Source of the DNA: Frigidibacter sp.
GTDB lineage: Bacteria > Pseudomonadota > Alphaproteobacteria > Rhodobacterales > Rhodobacteraceae
Direction: 5' to 3'
DNA: 64,000 nucleotides
Assembly: GCF_030695035.1 (NCBI RefSeq)
Contig: NZ_JAUYTT010000002.1
Location: 62,001-126,000 of the forward strand
This document shows, piece by piece, positions 8,402-16,530 of this stretch (position 1 is its first letter; every line of letters begins with the position of its first letter). A model generated the notes under the pieces. That model was not told where the DNA came from. It ran no database searches and saw only the letters and a program-made list of their open reading frames with translations. Both the position numbers and the translations under genes were made by a program.

Positions 8402-9775
8402 TCAGGCAAAGAGTTCGGCCAGCACGGCCTCGAAGGCGGCGATCAGCCGGGCGATCTGCTTGCCGCTGGTGACCGGGCTGACAAGCATCATGTTGTGGAA
8501 GGGCGCGATCAGGCAGCCGCGGTTCAGCAGGGCGGCGTGGATTGCGGCCTCCAGCGCCGGGTGATGGGCGGCGGCGGCTTCGGTCCCGTTGCGCAGGGGG
8601 GTAGGGTGGCAGATGAACTCCACCCGCGCGCCGACGCGGACCACATGCCAGGGCGCGCCGTGGTGGGCGATGGCCTTTGCCAGCCCCGCCTCCAGCTTCG
8701 CGGCGCCGTCCTCCATCCTGGCGAAGGCCTTGGGCGTCATCACCTCGGCCAGCGTGGCGCGCAGGGCGGCGAACTGCATCGGGTTGGCTGACAGGGTGGT
8801 GCCCATGCCGGAATGGCCGGGGGGGCGGGTCTGGTGGTAGCGGTGCAAGCGTTCGGCGACCTCTGCCGACATCCCCCAGGCCGCGGCCGGGATGCCGCCT
8901 GCGATGCATTTGCCGACCACGAACATGTCGGGCTGAAGCCCGTGGCGGCGGGTATAGCCGCCAAGGCCGGACGATTGGGTATGCGTCTCATCGAGGATCA
9001 GCAGCGCGCCGTAATCGCTGGCAAGGCGGCGCAGCGCCTCGTGAAAGCCGGGCTCGGGCAGCACCATGCAGGCATTGGTCATCACCGGTTCTGCCAGAAC
9101 GGCGGCGATGTCGCCGGCCTTCAGCGCCTCTTCCACCGCCGTCAGGTCGTTGAACTCCACCGCCACCGCGGTCTGCGTCAGGTCTGCGGCCTGACCCACG
9201 AGGCCCGGCCGGGGCACCGTCTGCCCGCCCGCCAGTTGCACCATCGCCTCATCGACGGTGCCGTGGTAGCAGCCCGAGAAGACCAGCACCTTCGGCCGTC
9301 CCGTCACCGCGCGCGCCACGCGCAGGGCGAAGCGGTTGGCATCGGTGGCGGTGGTGGCGATCTGCCAGAGCATCGGGCCGAACCGCTCTTGCAACAGCAC
9401 GCCCACCGCCAGCGCATCCTCGCCCGGCAGCATGGTGGTCAGCCCGCGGCGGGCCTGATGGCGGATCGCCTTGGCGACCGGGGCGGGGGAGTGGCCGAAC
9501 ATGGCTCCGGTATCGCCGAGGCAGAAGTCATCCAGCACATTGCCGTCGAGATCCTCGATCTTCGCATCGCGAGCTTTTGCCACCACCATCGGGAAGGGCT
9601 GCGGCCAGTCGCGCATCCAGTGCATCGGCACCCCATCGAGCCAGGCGCCAGCGCCAGCGGCCAGCGCCGCGCGGCATTTGGGGCGGGCGGCGGCATAGGT
9701 GGCGGCTTCCCACTCGGCAAGCGCCGCAATCCGGGCAGGGGGGACGCCCGCGATCAGCGGGGCACGAACGGGCAT
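8402..9775 (-). CDS. Class III (omega-type) PLP aminotransferase
   Basis: A 457-residue fold-type I PLP enzyme of the class III aminotransferase family (GSA-aminotransferase/omega-transaminase). Visible sites: SGCYHGTVDEAM (168-179), Asp262 in LILDETHT for the pyridine nitrogen, and Schiff-base Lys289 in VVGKCIAGG. The start is placed at ATG 9775; an upstream in-frame start 7 codons earlier adds only MPVRCCI. Such enzymes transaminate amines, diamines or amino acids. As the first gene of an operon with a PuuA-like ligase it most likely acts in polyamine or amine catabolism. A direct glutamate-1-semialdehyde mutase role is less likely given the partner. Confidence 0.8.
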   Translation of the reverse strand: MPVRAPLIAGVPPARIAALAEWEAATYAAARPKCRAALAAGAGAWLDGVPMHWMRDWPQPFPMVVAKARDAKIEDLDGNVLDDFCLGDTGAMFGHSPAPVAKAIRHQARRGLTTMLPGEDALAVGVLLQERFGPMLWQIATTATDANRFALRVARAVTGRPKVLVFSGCYHGTVDEAMVQLAGGQTVPRPGLVGQAADLTQTAVAVEFNDLTAVEEALKAGDIAAVLAEPVMTNACMVLPEPGFHEALRRLASDYGALLILDETHTQSSGLGGYTRRHGLQPDMFVVGKCIAGGIPAAAWGMSAEVAERLHRYHQTRPPGHSGMGTTLSANPMQFAALRATLAEVMTPKAFARMEDGAAKLEAGLAKAIAHHGAPWHVVRVGARVEFICHPTPLRNGTEAAAAHHPALEAAIHAALLNRGCLIAPFHNMMLVSPVTSGKQIARLIAAFEAVLAELFA

Positions 9776-10026
9776 GATACAGCACCTGACGGGCAAGAGG
9801 CGGGATGCGCTGTCCTATCCCGGCGGGCTTTGCGGCGTCAATCGGGACGAATGGCCCGGGGGCCGGTCTTTCCAATTGCACCGAACCGGCCGGGCAAGAA
9901 TCGCTGCCGCGGCGCGGGGCGGTAACCCGATATTAGCGCCCTTGCGGCAGCCTTGGGCTTGAGCGCGGGGTGTGGGGCCCCGGCGGTCGCTGCCAGTAGG
10001 CGGCTGGTTTATCCGGGGTGGATATC

Positions 10027-10563
10027 ATGACATTCGAAGATCTGACGCGCATGCCGCTGGCATGTGTTGCCAAACTCGCGCGCGCCTTGGGCCGCACTCT
10101 TCCCGCGCTGGCCGTTGCGGCGGCTTGCGCTGCGGCCCTTGGCCCGGCGCCGGCGGGGGCGCAAGCAATTCGCGCGCCTCTCAACATTCAGCCGCTGGTG
10201 ATCCGCGACGATGCCGGCGGCCGGGTGGACTGGCGCGCCGCAGAAATCGCAGAGCTGCGCAGCGCCGGGCGGCTTGTCGAGCTGCGGGGCGAGTGCATGT
10301 CGGCCTGCACGATGTATCTGTCGCTGCCGGGGGTCTGCGTGGCCGCCAACACGACCTTTGGCTTTCACGGGCCGTCGTTCTACGGCATCCCGCTGAACGC
10401 GCATGATTTCGACTACTGGTCGCAGGTGATTGCCGCCCATTATCCGGCGCCGATTGCCGAATGGTACATGTCCGAGGCGCGGTTTTCCGTGAACCGGACC
10501 CGGCGGATCCGCGGCAGCGAGATGATCAAGATGGGCTATCCCGAATGCGGGAGTAACGCCTGA
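10027..10563 (+). CDS. Secreted Cys-rich protein, ClpP/crotonase-like fragment (COG3904-type)
   Basis: A 178-residue exported protein of unknown function. The N-terminus has a long cationic and hydrophobic signal (residues 16-47), with cleavage likely near APAGAQA. The mature part contains RGECMSACTMYLSLPGVC (88-104), resembling the C-x-SAC motif of periplasmic ClpP-fold proteins (COG3904), followed by FGFHGPSFYG. The usual N-terminal GG-x-ALELGR half of that family is short here, so it may be inactive or divergent. A GTG 9 nt upstream is possible, but GGGGTGG precedes the ATG at a good distance. A strong hairpin follows the gene. Confidence 0.65.
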   Translation: MTFEDLTRMPLACVAKLARALGRTLPALAVAAACAAALGPAPAGAQAIRAPLNIQPLVIRDDAGGRVDWRAAEIAELRSAGRLVELRGECMSACTMYLSLPGVCVAANTTFGFHGPSFYGIPLNAHDFDYWSQVIAAHYPAPIAEWYMSEARFSVNRTRRIRGSEMIKMGYPECGSNA

Positions 10564-10592
10564 GGGCCAGCGGGCAGGCAGAAGGGCCGGAT

Positions 10593-10625
10593 ACGGGCCG
10601 CGGGGCTTGCCCCTGCGGCCCGTTT
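10593..10625 (+). terminator. Probable rho-independent terminator
   Basis: Arms ACGGGCCGCGGGG (10593-10605) and CCCC-T-GCGGCCCGT (10610-10623) give a 13-bp stem with one bulged T, followed by a short TTT. It lies 30 nt after the secreted-protein gene and isolates it from the polyamine operon. Confidence 0.7.
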
Positions 10626-10661
10626 CCATATCTGCCTGCCGCTGCCGCGCCCCGGTTTTTC

Positions 10662-10690
10662 TTGAAACTGTCACAGGCTGTCCTTATAGC
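10662..10690 (+). promoter_or_regulatory. Putative sigma-70 promoter for nspC operon
   Basis: A -35 TTGAAA (10662-10667) and a -10 TATAGC (10685-10690) are separated by exactly 17 bp, about 40 nt upstream of the nspC ATG. The spacer contains CTGTCAC, a heptamer also seen twice upstream of ugpB. Confidence 0.55.
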
Positions 10691-10728
10691 AACCGTTCGC
10701 ATTCGCGCCCCGGTGCAAGGAGCAGCCC

Positions 10729-11835
10729 ATGTCCGTGTCGATACCCACCCCGCATTACCTGATCGACGCCGCGGCGCTGCGCGCCAACATGGAAAAGGTC
10801 GCGCGGCTGCGCGAGCTGTCGGGCGCCAAGGCGCTGCTGGCGCTGAAATGCTTCGCCACCTGGTCGGCCTTCGACTACATGCGCCCGTTCATGGATGGCA
10901 CCACCTCTTCCTCGCTCTACGAGCTGCGGCTGGGGCGGCAAAAGTTCGGCGGCGAGACCCATGCCTATTCCGTCGCCTGGGCCGAGGATGAGATCGACGA
11001 GGCGGTGGGCTATGCCGACAAGATCATCTTCAACTCCATCGGCCAGCTGGAACGCTTTGCGGATCGCGCTTCTGGGATTGCCTGCGGGCTGCGGCTGAAT
11101 CCGCAAATCTCGACCAGCGGCTTCGATCTGGCTGATCCGGCGCGGCCGTTCAGCCGGCTGGGGGAGTGGGACAGCGAGAAGATCGCAGGTGTGCTGGACA
11201 AGATTTCCGGCTTCATGATCCATTACAACTGCGAGAACGAGGATTTTGCCCTGTTCGACCGGCAGTTGACCGATATCGAGAACCGCTTTGGCAACCTTCT
11301 GGCACAAGTGAAATGGGTCAGCCTGGGTGGCGGCATCCACTTCACCGGCGAGGGCTATCCGCTGGAGGCGCTGGCGGCGCGGCTGAAGGCCTTTGCGGAA
11401 CGGTTCGGGGTGCAGGTCTATCTGGAACCGGGCGAGGCGGCGATCACCAGGACCGCGACGCTGGAGGTCACGGTGCTGGATATCTTGCACAACGGCAAGG
11501 ACCTGGCGGTCGTGGACAGCTCCATCGAGGCGCATCTGCTGGATTTGCTGATCTACCGGCTGCCGGCCAAGATCGCGCCGGACGCAGGCCCGCACAGCTA
11601 CATGATCTGCGGCAAGTCCTGCCTTGCGGGGGATATCTTCGGCGAGTTCGCCTTTCCGGAGCGGCTGAAGGTCGGCGACCGGATTTCCGTGCAGGACACT
11701 GCCGGTTACACGATGGTCAAGAAAAACTGGTTCAACGGCGTGAAGATGCCGGCGATTGCGATCCGCGAAGAGGATGGAACGCTGCGGCTGGTCCGCTCGT
11801 TCGGATACGAAGATTACGAAGCCAGCCTCTCCTGA
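10729..11835 (+). CDS. nspC: Carboxynorspermidine/carboxyspermidine decarboxylase
   Basis: A 368-residue PLP enzyme of the alanine racemase/ornithine decarboxylase fold that decarboxylates carboxy(nor)spermidine, the last step of the aspartate-semialdehyde-dependent polyamine route. Landmarks: the PLP lysine in LLALKCFATWS (Lys40), GLRLNPQIS, the glycine-rich phosphate loop SLGGGIHFTGEGYP, YLEPGEA and CGKSCLAGDIFGE, which supplies the active-site Cys. Length is normal. It lies 63 nt upstream of the carboxy(nor)spermidine synthase gene, its known pathway partner, so spermidine or a related triamine is probably made without S-adenosylmethionine decarboxylase. Confidence 0.93.
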   Translation: MSVSIPTPHYLIDAAALRANMEKVARLRELSGAKALLALKCFATWSAFDYMRPFMDGTTSSSLYELRLGRQKFGGETHAYSVAWAEDEIDEAVGYADKIIFNSIGQLERFADRASGIACGLRLNPQISTSGFDLADPARPFSRLGEWDSEKIAGVLDKISGFMIHYNCENEDFALFDRQLTDIENRFGNLLAQVKWVSLGGGIHFTGEGYPLEALAARLKAFAERFGVQVYLEPGEAAITRTATLEVTVLDILHNGKDLAVVDSSIEAHLLDLLIYRLPAKIAPDAGPHSYMICGKSCLAGDIFGEFAFPERLKVGDRISVQDTAGYTMVKKNWFNGVKMPAIAIREEDGTLRLVRSFGYEDYEASLS

Positions 11836-11898
11836 GGCTCCCCTGCCTTGCCGCGCGCAAGGCCCTTTTCCCAGACGGTCAAAAGGAGACGGTAGGAA

Positions 11899-13134
11899 TT
11901 GAAACGGAACGTGCTGATCATCGGCGCCGGTGGCGTGGCTCAGGTCGTCGCGCATAAATGCGCGCAGAACAATGACTTGCTGGGCGATCTTCATATCGCC
12001 TCGCGGACCCTTGCGAAGTGCGAGGCGGTCATCGCCAGCGTCCATGAGAAGGGCGCGATGAAGGTGGCGGGCAAGTTCGAGGCCCATGCCGTCGACGCGA
12101 TGGACTCTGCTGCGGTGGCGGCGCTGATCCGCGAGACAGGGGCGCAGATCGTCATCAACGTCGGCAGCGCCTTCGTGAACATGACGGTGCTGCAGGCCTG
12201 CATCGACACCGGGGTCGCTTATCTGGATACCGCGATCCATGAGGATCCGGCGAAGATCTGCGAGTCGCCGCCGTGGTACGGCAATTACGAATGGAAGCGC
12301 CGCGAGGCCTGTGAGGCGGCGGGGGTGACTGCCATTCTGGGGATCGGGTTCGATCCGGGGGTGGTGAACGCCTATGCGCGGCTGGCGGCAGAGGACTATC
12401 TGGACGCGGTCGAAAGCATTGATATCGTTGATATCAATGCCGGCAGCCATGGCCGCTGGTTTGCCACCAACTTCGACCCCGAGATCAACTTCCGGGAGTT
12501 TACCGGCACCGTCTACAGCTGGCAGAATGGCGGCTGGCAAGAGAACAGCATGTTCGAGGTCGGCAAGGTCTGGGACCTGCCGGTGGTGGGCGCGCAGAAG
12601 GCCTATCTGACCGGGCATGACGAGGTGCATTCGCTGGCGGCGAACTATCCGGATGCCGATGTGCGGTTCTGGATGGGGTTTGGCGATCACTATATCAACG
12701 TGTTTACCGTGTTGAAAAACCTCGGACTTTTGTCCGAGAAGCCGGTGAAGACGGCCGAGGGGCAAGAAGTGGTGCCGCTGAAGCTGGTCAAGGCGGTCCT
12801 GCCGGATCCGGCGAGCCTGGCGCCTGACTATACGGGCAAAACCTGCATCGGCGATGTGGTGCGCGGGACCAAGGACGGCGCGCCGCGGGAGGTGTTCATC
12901 TACAACGTTGCCGACCATGCGGAGGCCTTCCAAGAGGTTGGTTCGCAAGGGATTTCCTACACCGCGGGGGTGCCGCCGGTGGCCGCCGCGATCCTGATCG
13001 CGCGGGGGGATTGGGACATTGGCCGGATGGCGAATGTCGAGGAATTGCCGCCGATGGCCTTCCTGACCGAGCTGCACCGGCTGGGTCTGCCGACCCGGAT
13101 CCGGGAAGGCGAGAGCGATTTGCCGGTTACCTGA
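11899..13134 (+). CDS. Carboxynorspermidine/carboxyspermidine synthase (saccharopine dehydrogenase family)
   Basis: A 411-residue NAD(P)-dependent reductase that condenses aspartate semialdehyde with a diamine to form carboxy(nor)spermidine. The N-terminal Rossmann motif is LIIGAGGVAQVV (6-17). ILGIGFDPGVVNAYA and the saccharopine dehydrogenase C-terminal domain follow, with no fusion. Translation starts at TTG 11899, preceded by AAGGAG at 11883-11888 with 10 nt spacing, which fixes the start. It follows nspC in the same operon and ends at a strong terminator. The family also contains homospermidine and saccharopine enzymes, but the nspC partner settles the assignment. Confidence 0.9.
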   Translation: MKRNVLIIGAGGVAQVVAHKCAQNNDLLGDLHIASRTLAKCEAVIASVHEKGAMKVAGKFEAHAVDAMDSAAVAALIRETGAQIVINVGSAFVNMTVLQACIDTGVAYLDTAIHEDPAKICESPPWYGNYEWKRREACEAAGVTAILGIGFDPGVVNAYARLAAEDYLDAVESIDIVDINAGSHGRWFATNFDPEINFREFTGTVYSWQNGGWQENSMFEVGKVWDLPVVGAQKAYLTGHDEVHSLAANYPDADVRFWMGFGDHYINVFTVLKNLGLLSEKPVKTAEGQEVVPLKLVKAVLPDPASLAPDYTGKTCIGDVVRGTKDGAPREVFIYNVADHAEAFQEVGSQGISYTAGVPPVAAAILIARGDWDIGRMANVEELPPMAFLTELHRLGLPTRIREGESDLPVT

Positions 13135-13153
13135 ACCGGGCGGGAGTGACTTG

Positions 13154-13182
13154 AAAGGCCGCCCTTCGGGGCGGCCTTTTTT
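13154..13182 (+). terminator. Rho-independent terminator of the polyamine operon
   Basis: An 11-bp perfect stem, AAAGGCCGCCC (13154-13164) with GGGCGGCCTTT (13169-13179), closes a TTCG tetraloop and is followed by TTTTTT. It lies 19 nt downstream of the stop codon. Confidence 0.92.
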
Positions 13183-13205
13183 GTTGTCCGGCAGGGATAT
13201 GGAAC

Positions 13206-13236
13206 CCATGCAGAACCCATGCATATGTCATATGTA
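13206..13236. other. Short tandem/palindrome motif, copy 1
   Basis: CCATGCAGAACC followed by CATGCA and the palindrome CATATG-T-CATATG (13222-13234). A related arrangement (two tandem ATGCAGAAACC units followed by a palindrome) occurs at 48932-48973. It lies between the polyamine terminator and the 3' end of the convergent acetyltransferase gene. Function unknown. Confidence 0.5.
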
Positions 13237-13247
13237 AAGTGAAACGC

Positions 13248-13754
13248 TCAGGAGTTTTCGGGGGCGCCGAGCCGGAACACCTTGGCGATGCGGTCCACCG
13301 GGGTTCCGTCCTTGAGCGGGACGCCGGGATAGACCCGGTAATCCTGAAACCCCATCGAGGAATAGAAGGCGAGCCCGCCGGTATTGTCGGCGCGGATGGT
13401 GGCGTCGATGGCCTCTATCCCTTCCGCCTCGCACCACGCCCGGCTGGCGGCGAAGAGGGCGCGGCCGGCGCCGGGCAGGCGCGGGTTGCGGCGGGTGAAG
13501 GTGCCGATGGAGAGCCAGCCGGTTGGCAGGTTAGGGTCGCGGCCGAGATGCTGGAAGCCGGCGGGGATGCCTTCGGCATCGAGCACGGTGAAGCCGGCGG
13601 CGTGGTTCGGGCCGTGGTAGTAGGCGGCGCCGAATTGCTCGGGCGTGAAGGGGCGTTCATGCGCGGTGGTGCCGCCGGCGGCGATGATGTCGTTGAGAAT
13701 GGCGCGCAGCGGCTCCATGTCGGCGGGATGCATGGGGCGGGTTTCGAGGGTCAT
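13248..13754 (-). CDS. GNAT-family N-acetyltransferase (phosphinothricin acetyltransferase-like)
   Basis: A 168-residue acetyl-CoA-dependent acetyltransferase. N-terminal RPMHPADMEPLRAILNDII and the acyl-CoA loop region NPRLPGAGRALFAA (with GAGRAL as the R/Q-x-x-G-x-G/A equivalent) fit the GNAT fold. ADNTGGLAFYSSMGF is the typical beta6-alpha4 segment. The length and the N-terminal TAHERPF segment suggest the PAT/bar-like subfamily, which acetylates phosphinothricin, methionine sulfoximine or methionine derivatives, but substrate assignment is inference. The frame remains open far upstream through non-coding-looking sequence; ATG at 13754 is the sensible start. Confidence 0.75.
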   Translation of the reverse strand: MTLETRPMHPADMEPLRAILNDIIAAGGTTAHERPFTPEQFGAAYYHGPNHAAGFTVLDAEGIPAGFQHLGRDPNLPTGWLSIGTFTRRNPRLPGAGRALFAASRAWCEAEGIEAIDATIRADNTGGLAFYSSMGFQDYRVYPGVPLKDGTPVDRIAKVFRLGAPENS

Positions 13755-14235
13755 GTGAGGGGGCCTTTGCGGGGGGGCGGTTGCGGCGCAAGGTGGGGGA
13801 AAGGCGGGGCGGGGGCAAGCGGGGGGCCTCTCTGCAGGGTGCCCAATGGGAAGTTTGGGTGCCACGGTCGCCTTGCAGAATTTCGGCCGTCGACGAAATT
13901 CTGCTGTGCCCGCCCCCCCCGAGGGCGGGCACATTCGTGCCCACCGGGGCGGTCCCATCAGAATTTGGCACCCTTCGGACCAAGCTTCACCCCCCTTGCC
14001 CTGCGGCTTGCGCCTTCGGGCAACCGACGCGGTCGGCTTGCCACTGGCAAGCCGCCTGATCGCGCCGGGGCGCTGGGCCTGCAACGAGCGGCGATGTGGC
14101 TGGTCGATTCCGGGGAGAAGTGCGCTCCCCACCCCCCACTCCTGACCGATTGGTAAACTGTCACAGAACCGCACCCAAACTGTCACATGGCGCGCCTAAA
14201 CCCCAGCCATCCGATCTAACCCAAGGGGTGACTCC
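13755..14235. other. Gene-free region dense in inverted repeats
   Basis: There is no supportable gene in 480 bp. Perfect inverted repeats are GCAGAATTTCG (13875-13885) with CGAAATTCTGC (13894-13904), and GTGCCCGCCC (13906-13915) with GGGCGGGCAC (13923-13932). An outer 8-bp pair, GGGTGCCA (13857-13864) with TGGCACCC (13966-13973), encloses both. TTGCCC (13996-14001) pairs with GGGCAA (14018-14023), and CGGCTTGCC (14034-14042) with GGCAAGCCG (14046-14054). The nesting would fold as a multi-branched RNA or cruciform. It lies upstream of ugpB, so candidates are a structured 5' leader, a small RNA or a palindromic repeat remnant. The far right end holds the ugpB promoter region. Confidence 0.7.
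14158..14186 (+). promoter_or_regulatory. Pho-box-like direct repeat upstream of ugpB
   Basis: The 11-mer AAACTGTCACA occurs twice exactly 22 bp apart (heptamer CTGTCAC at 14158-14164 and 14180-14186), two turns of the 11-bp periodicity of PhoB boxes (consensus CTGTCAT). The middle unit CCGCACC is degenerate. A TAAACC hexamer at 14197-14202 is placed as a -10 would be. ugp genes belong to the Pho regulon in many proteobacteria, so PhoB control is likely but inferred. Confidence 0.6.
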
Positions 14236-15555
14236 ATGATCCGCACCGTGACCGTTTCCAGCCTTGCGCTGATTGCTTCCCTGTCGGCCGCCCAGGCCAA
14301 GACCGAAATCCAGTGGTGGCACGCCATGGGCGGCGAGCTGGGCACCAAGCTGGAAGAGATCGTGGCCGGCTACAATGCCAGCCAGGAAGAGTATACCGTG
14401 ATCCCGTCGTTCAAGGGCACCTATCCCGAAACGATGACCGCCGCGATTGCCGCCTTCCGCGCCAATGAACAGCCGGCCATCGTGCAGGTGTTCGAGGTCG
14501 GCACCGGCACGATGATGGCCGCCAAGGGCGCCGTCTATCCGGTGTACGAGCTGATGGCCGATATGGACGAGCCCTTCGACCCGTCGGCTTTCCTGTCCTC
14601 GGTCGTGGGCTATTACACCGACACTGAAGGCAACATGCTGTCGATGCCGTTCAACTCTTCGACCCCGATCCTGTATTACAACAAGGACGTGTTCGAGAAG
14701 GCCGGCCTTGACCGCAACACCCCGCCGAAAACCTGGGCCGAAGTCGAAGAGTTCGGCACCAAGATCATGGAATCGGGCGCGGCGCCTTGCGGCTTCACCA
14801 CCGGCTGGATCAGCTGGGTGCAGCTGGAAAACCTGTCGGCCTGGCACAACCAGCCGATCGGCACGCTGGAGAACGGCTTTGGCGGTATCGAGACCGAGCT
14901 GACCGTCAACGGCCCCGTGCAGGTGAAGCACTGGGAGAACCTGAAGAAGTGGCAGGACTCGGGCCTGTTCCAATATGGCGGGCCGACCGGCGGTGCCGAT
15001 GCTCCGCCGAAGTTCTACGCCCAGGAATGCGCGATCTACATGAACTCCTCGGCCAGCCGCGCCGGCGTGGTTGCCAATGCCAAGGATTTCGAAGTCGGTT
15101 ACGGCATGCTGCCCTATTATGACGATGTCGAAGGCGCGCCGCAGAACTCGATCATCGGCGGGGCGACGCTGTGGGTTCTTCAGGGCCGCGACGAGGCCGA
15201 ATACAAGGGTGTGGCGAACTTCTTCAGCTACCTCTCCTCGGCCGAAGTGCAGGCTGACTGGCACCAGTTCTCGGGCTACCTGCCGATCACCCAGGCTGCC
15301 TGGGATCTGTCGAAAGAGCAGGGCTTCTACGAGGCCAACCCGGGTTCTGACGTGTCGATCCAGCAGATCACGCTGAACGAGCCGACCGAAAACTCCAAGG
15401 GTCTGCGCTTTGGCAACTACGTCCAGATCCGCTCGATCATCGACGAAGAGTTCCAGTCGCTGCTGTCGGGCCAGAAAGATGCGCAAGGCGCGCTGGATGA
15501 CCTGGTGTCGCGCGGCAACGTGCTGATCCGCGAGTTTGAAGCGGCGAACAAGTAA
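14236..15555 (+). CDS. ugpB: sn-glycerol-3-phosphate ABC transporter, periplasmic binding protein
   Basis: A 439-residue family 1 solute-binding protein. A signal peptide spans 1-21 (cleavage after AQA), and the mature N-terminus [15 protein letters not shown] is characteristic of UgpB. Further on are [37 protein letters not shown] and [14 protein letters not shown]. It captures glycerol-3-phosphate or glycerophosphodiesters in the periplasm for UgpAE. It is the first gene of ugpBAEC, preceded by a Pho-box-like repeat and followed by a strong stem-loop that would lower expression of the downstream membrane genes relative to the binding protein. Confidence 0.92.
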   Translation: MIRTVTVSSLALIASLSAAQAKTEIQWWHAMGGELGTKLEEIVAGYNASQEEYTVIPSFKGTYPETMTAAIAAFRANEQPAIVQVFEVGTGTMMAAKGAVYPVYELMADMDEPFDPSAFLSSVVGYYTDTEGNMLSMPFNSSTPILYYNKDVFEKAGLDRNTPPKTWAEVEEFGTKIMESGAAPCGFTTGWISWVQLENLSAWHNQPIGTLENGFGGIETELTVNGPVQVKHWENLKKWQDSGLFQYGGPTGGADAPPKFYAQECAIYMNSSASRAGVVANAKDFEVGYGMLPYYDDVEGAPQNSIIGGATLWVLQGRDEAEYKGVANFFSYLSSAEVQADWHQFSGYLPITQAAWDLSKEQGFYEANPGSDVSIQQITLNEPTENSKGLRFGNYVQIRSIIDEEFQSLLSGQKDAQGALDDLVSRGNVLIREFEAANK

Positions 15556-15570
15556 GCCATAGGCGCCCGG

Positions 15571-15604
15571 CCCGCCCGCGCCAAAGACGGCGCGGGCGGG
15601 TTCG
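15571..15604 (+). terminator. Intra-operon stem-loop between ugpB and ugpA
   Basis: A perfect 12-bp stem, CCCGCCCGCGCC (15571-15582) with GGCGCGGGCGGG (15589-15600), has loop AAAGAC and is followed by TTCGTCTTTA. The tail is only moderately T-rich, so partial termination or 3'-end protection of ugpB mRNA is more plausible than a full stop. Confidence 0.75.
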
Positions 15605-15650
15605 TCTTTACTCTCCCATCGGCGCCCGCGCCGTGACCCGGACCCCCCCC

Positions 15651-16529
15651 ATGAAGCGCACGATCTTTGGTAATCAGGGACTGCCCTGGCTGCTGCTGGC
15701 CCCGCAGCTGGCGGTGACGCTGGTGTTCTTCCTGTGGCCCGCCGGCCAGGCGGTGTGGCAGAGCTTTCTGCGCGAGGATGCCTTTGGCCTGAAGACCAGT
15801 TTCATCGGACTGGAGAATTACGCGGCGCTGTTCCGCGACCCGCAATACCTCAACTCGATGCAGGTGACGGCGGTGTTTTCGATCTCGGTCGCGGTGCTGT
15901 CGCTGGGGCTGGCGCTGCTGCTGGCGCTGGCGGTGGACCGGATGCTGGCCTCATCGCGCATCTATACCACGCTGCTGGTCTGGCCCTATGCCGTGGCGCC
16001 GGTGGTGGCGGGGATCATGTGGTGGTTCATCTTCAACCCGACCATCGGCATCATGCCCTATGTGCTGCGGCAGATGGGCTATGACTGGAACCACGGGCTA
16101 AATGGCAATGACGCGATGGTGCTGGTGGTGATCGCGTCGAGCTGGAAGCAGATCAGCTACAACTTCCTGTTCTTCGTGGCGGGGTTGCAGGCGATCCCGG
16201 CCAGCCTGCGCGAGGCGGCGGCCATCGACGGGGCGGGGCCGGTGAAGCGGTTCTTCACCATCACCCTGCCGCTGCTGTCGCCGACCACCTTCTTCCTGCT
16301 GGTGGTGACGATCACCTACACGCTCTTCGACACTTTCCCGGTGATCCATGCGACGACCGAAGGCGGGCCGGCGCAATCGACCAACATCCTTGTCTACAAG
16401 GTGTTCAATGACGGCTTCCTGGGGCTGAACCTCGGCTCCTCGGCCGCGCAATCGGTGATCCTGATGGCCATCGTGATCGGGCTGACGGTGATCCAGTTCC
16501 GCTGGATCGAGCGGCGGGTGGAGTACTGA
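15651..16529 (+). CDS. ugpA: sn-glycerol-3-phosphate ABC transporter permease
   Basis: A 292-residue inner-membrane permease of the MalF/UgpA type with six predicted helices, the first at [19 protein letters not shown]. The cytoplasmic EAA loop reads [27 protein letters not shown], the contact with the ATPase UgpC. ATG at 15651 is chosen because homologues begin close to it; a GTG 6 codons earlier is possible, and neither has a clear Shine-Dalgarno. One nucleotide separates its stop from the ugpE start region. It partners UgpE to form the channel. Confidence 0.92.
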   Translation: MKRTIFGNQGLPWLLLAPQLAVTLVFFLWPAGQAVWQSFLREDAFGLKTSFIGLENYAALFRDPQYLNSMQVTAVFSISVAVLSLGLALLLALAVDRMLASSRIYTTLLVWPYAVAPVVAGIMWWFIFNPTIGIMPYVLRQMGYDWNHGLNGNDAMVLVVIASSWKQISYNFLFFVAGLQAIPASLREAAAIDGAGPVKRFFTITLPLLSPTTFFLLVVTITYTLFDTFPVIHATTEGGPAQSTNILVYKVFNDGFLGLNLGSSAAQSVILMAIVIGLTVIQFRWIERRVEY

Positions 16530-16530
16530 C

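Noticed and set aside
8402-9775. Assignment as glutamate-1-semialdehyde aminomutase (hemL)
   Set aside because: The operon partner is a PuuA-like ligase and no heme-synthesis gene is near; a general class III aminotransferase is safer.
10668-10684. Pho-box candidate CTGTCAC-AGG-CTGTCCT in the nspC promoter
   Set aside because: Spacing is 10 not 11 bp and the heptamer lies in the spacer of a good sigma-70 promoter; polyamine genes have no expected Pho link. The shared 11-mer with ugpB may be chance.
10684-13224. 846-codon minus-strand frame
   Set aside because: It is antisense to nspC and carboxynorspermidine synthase, both clearly real; the long frame reflects codon bias.
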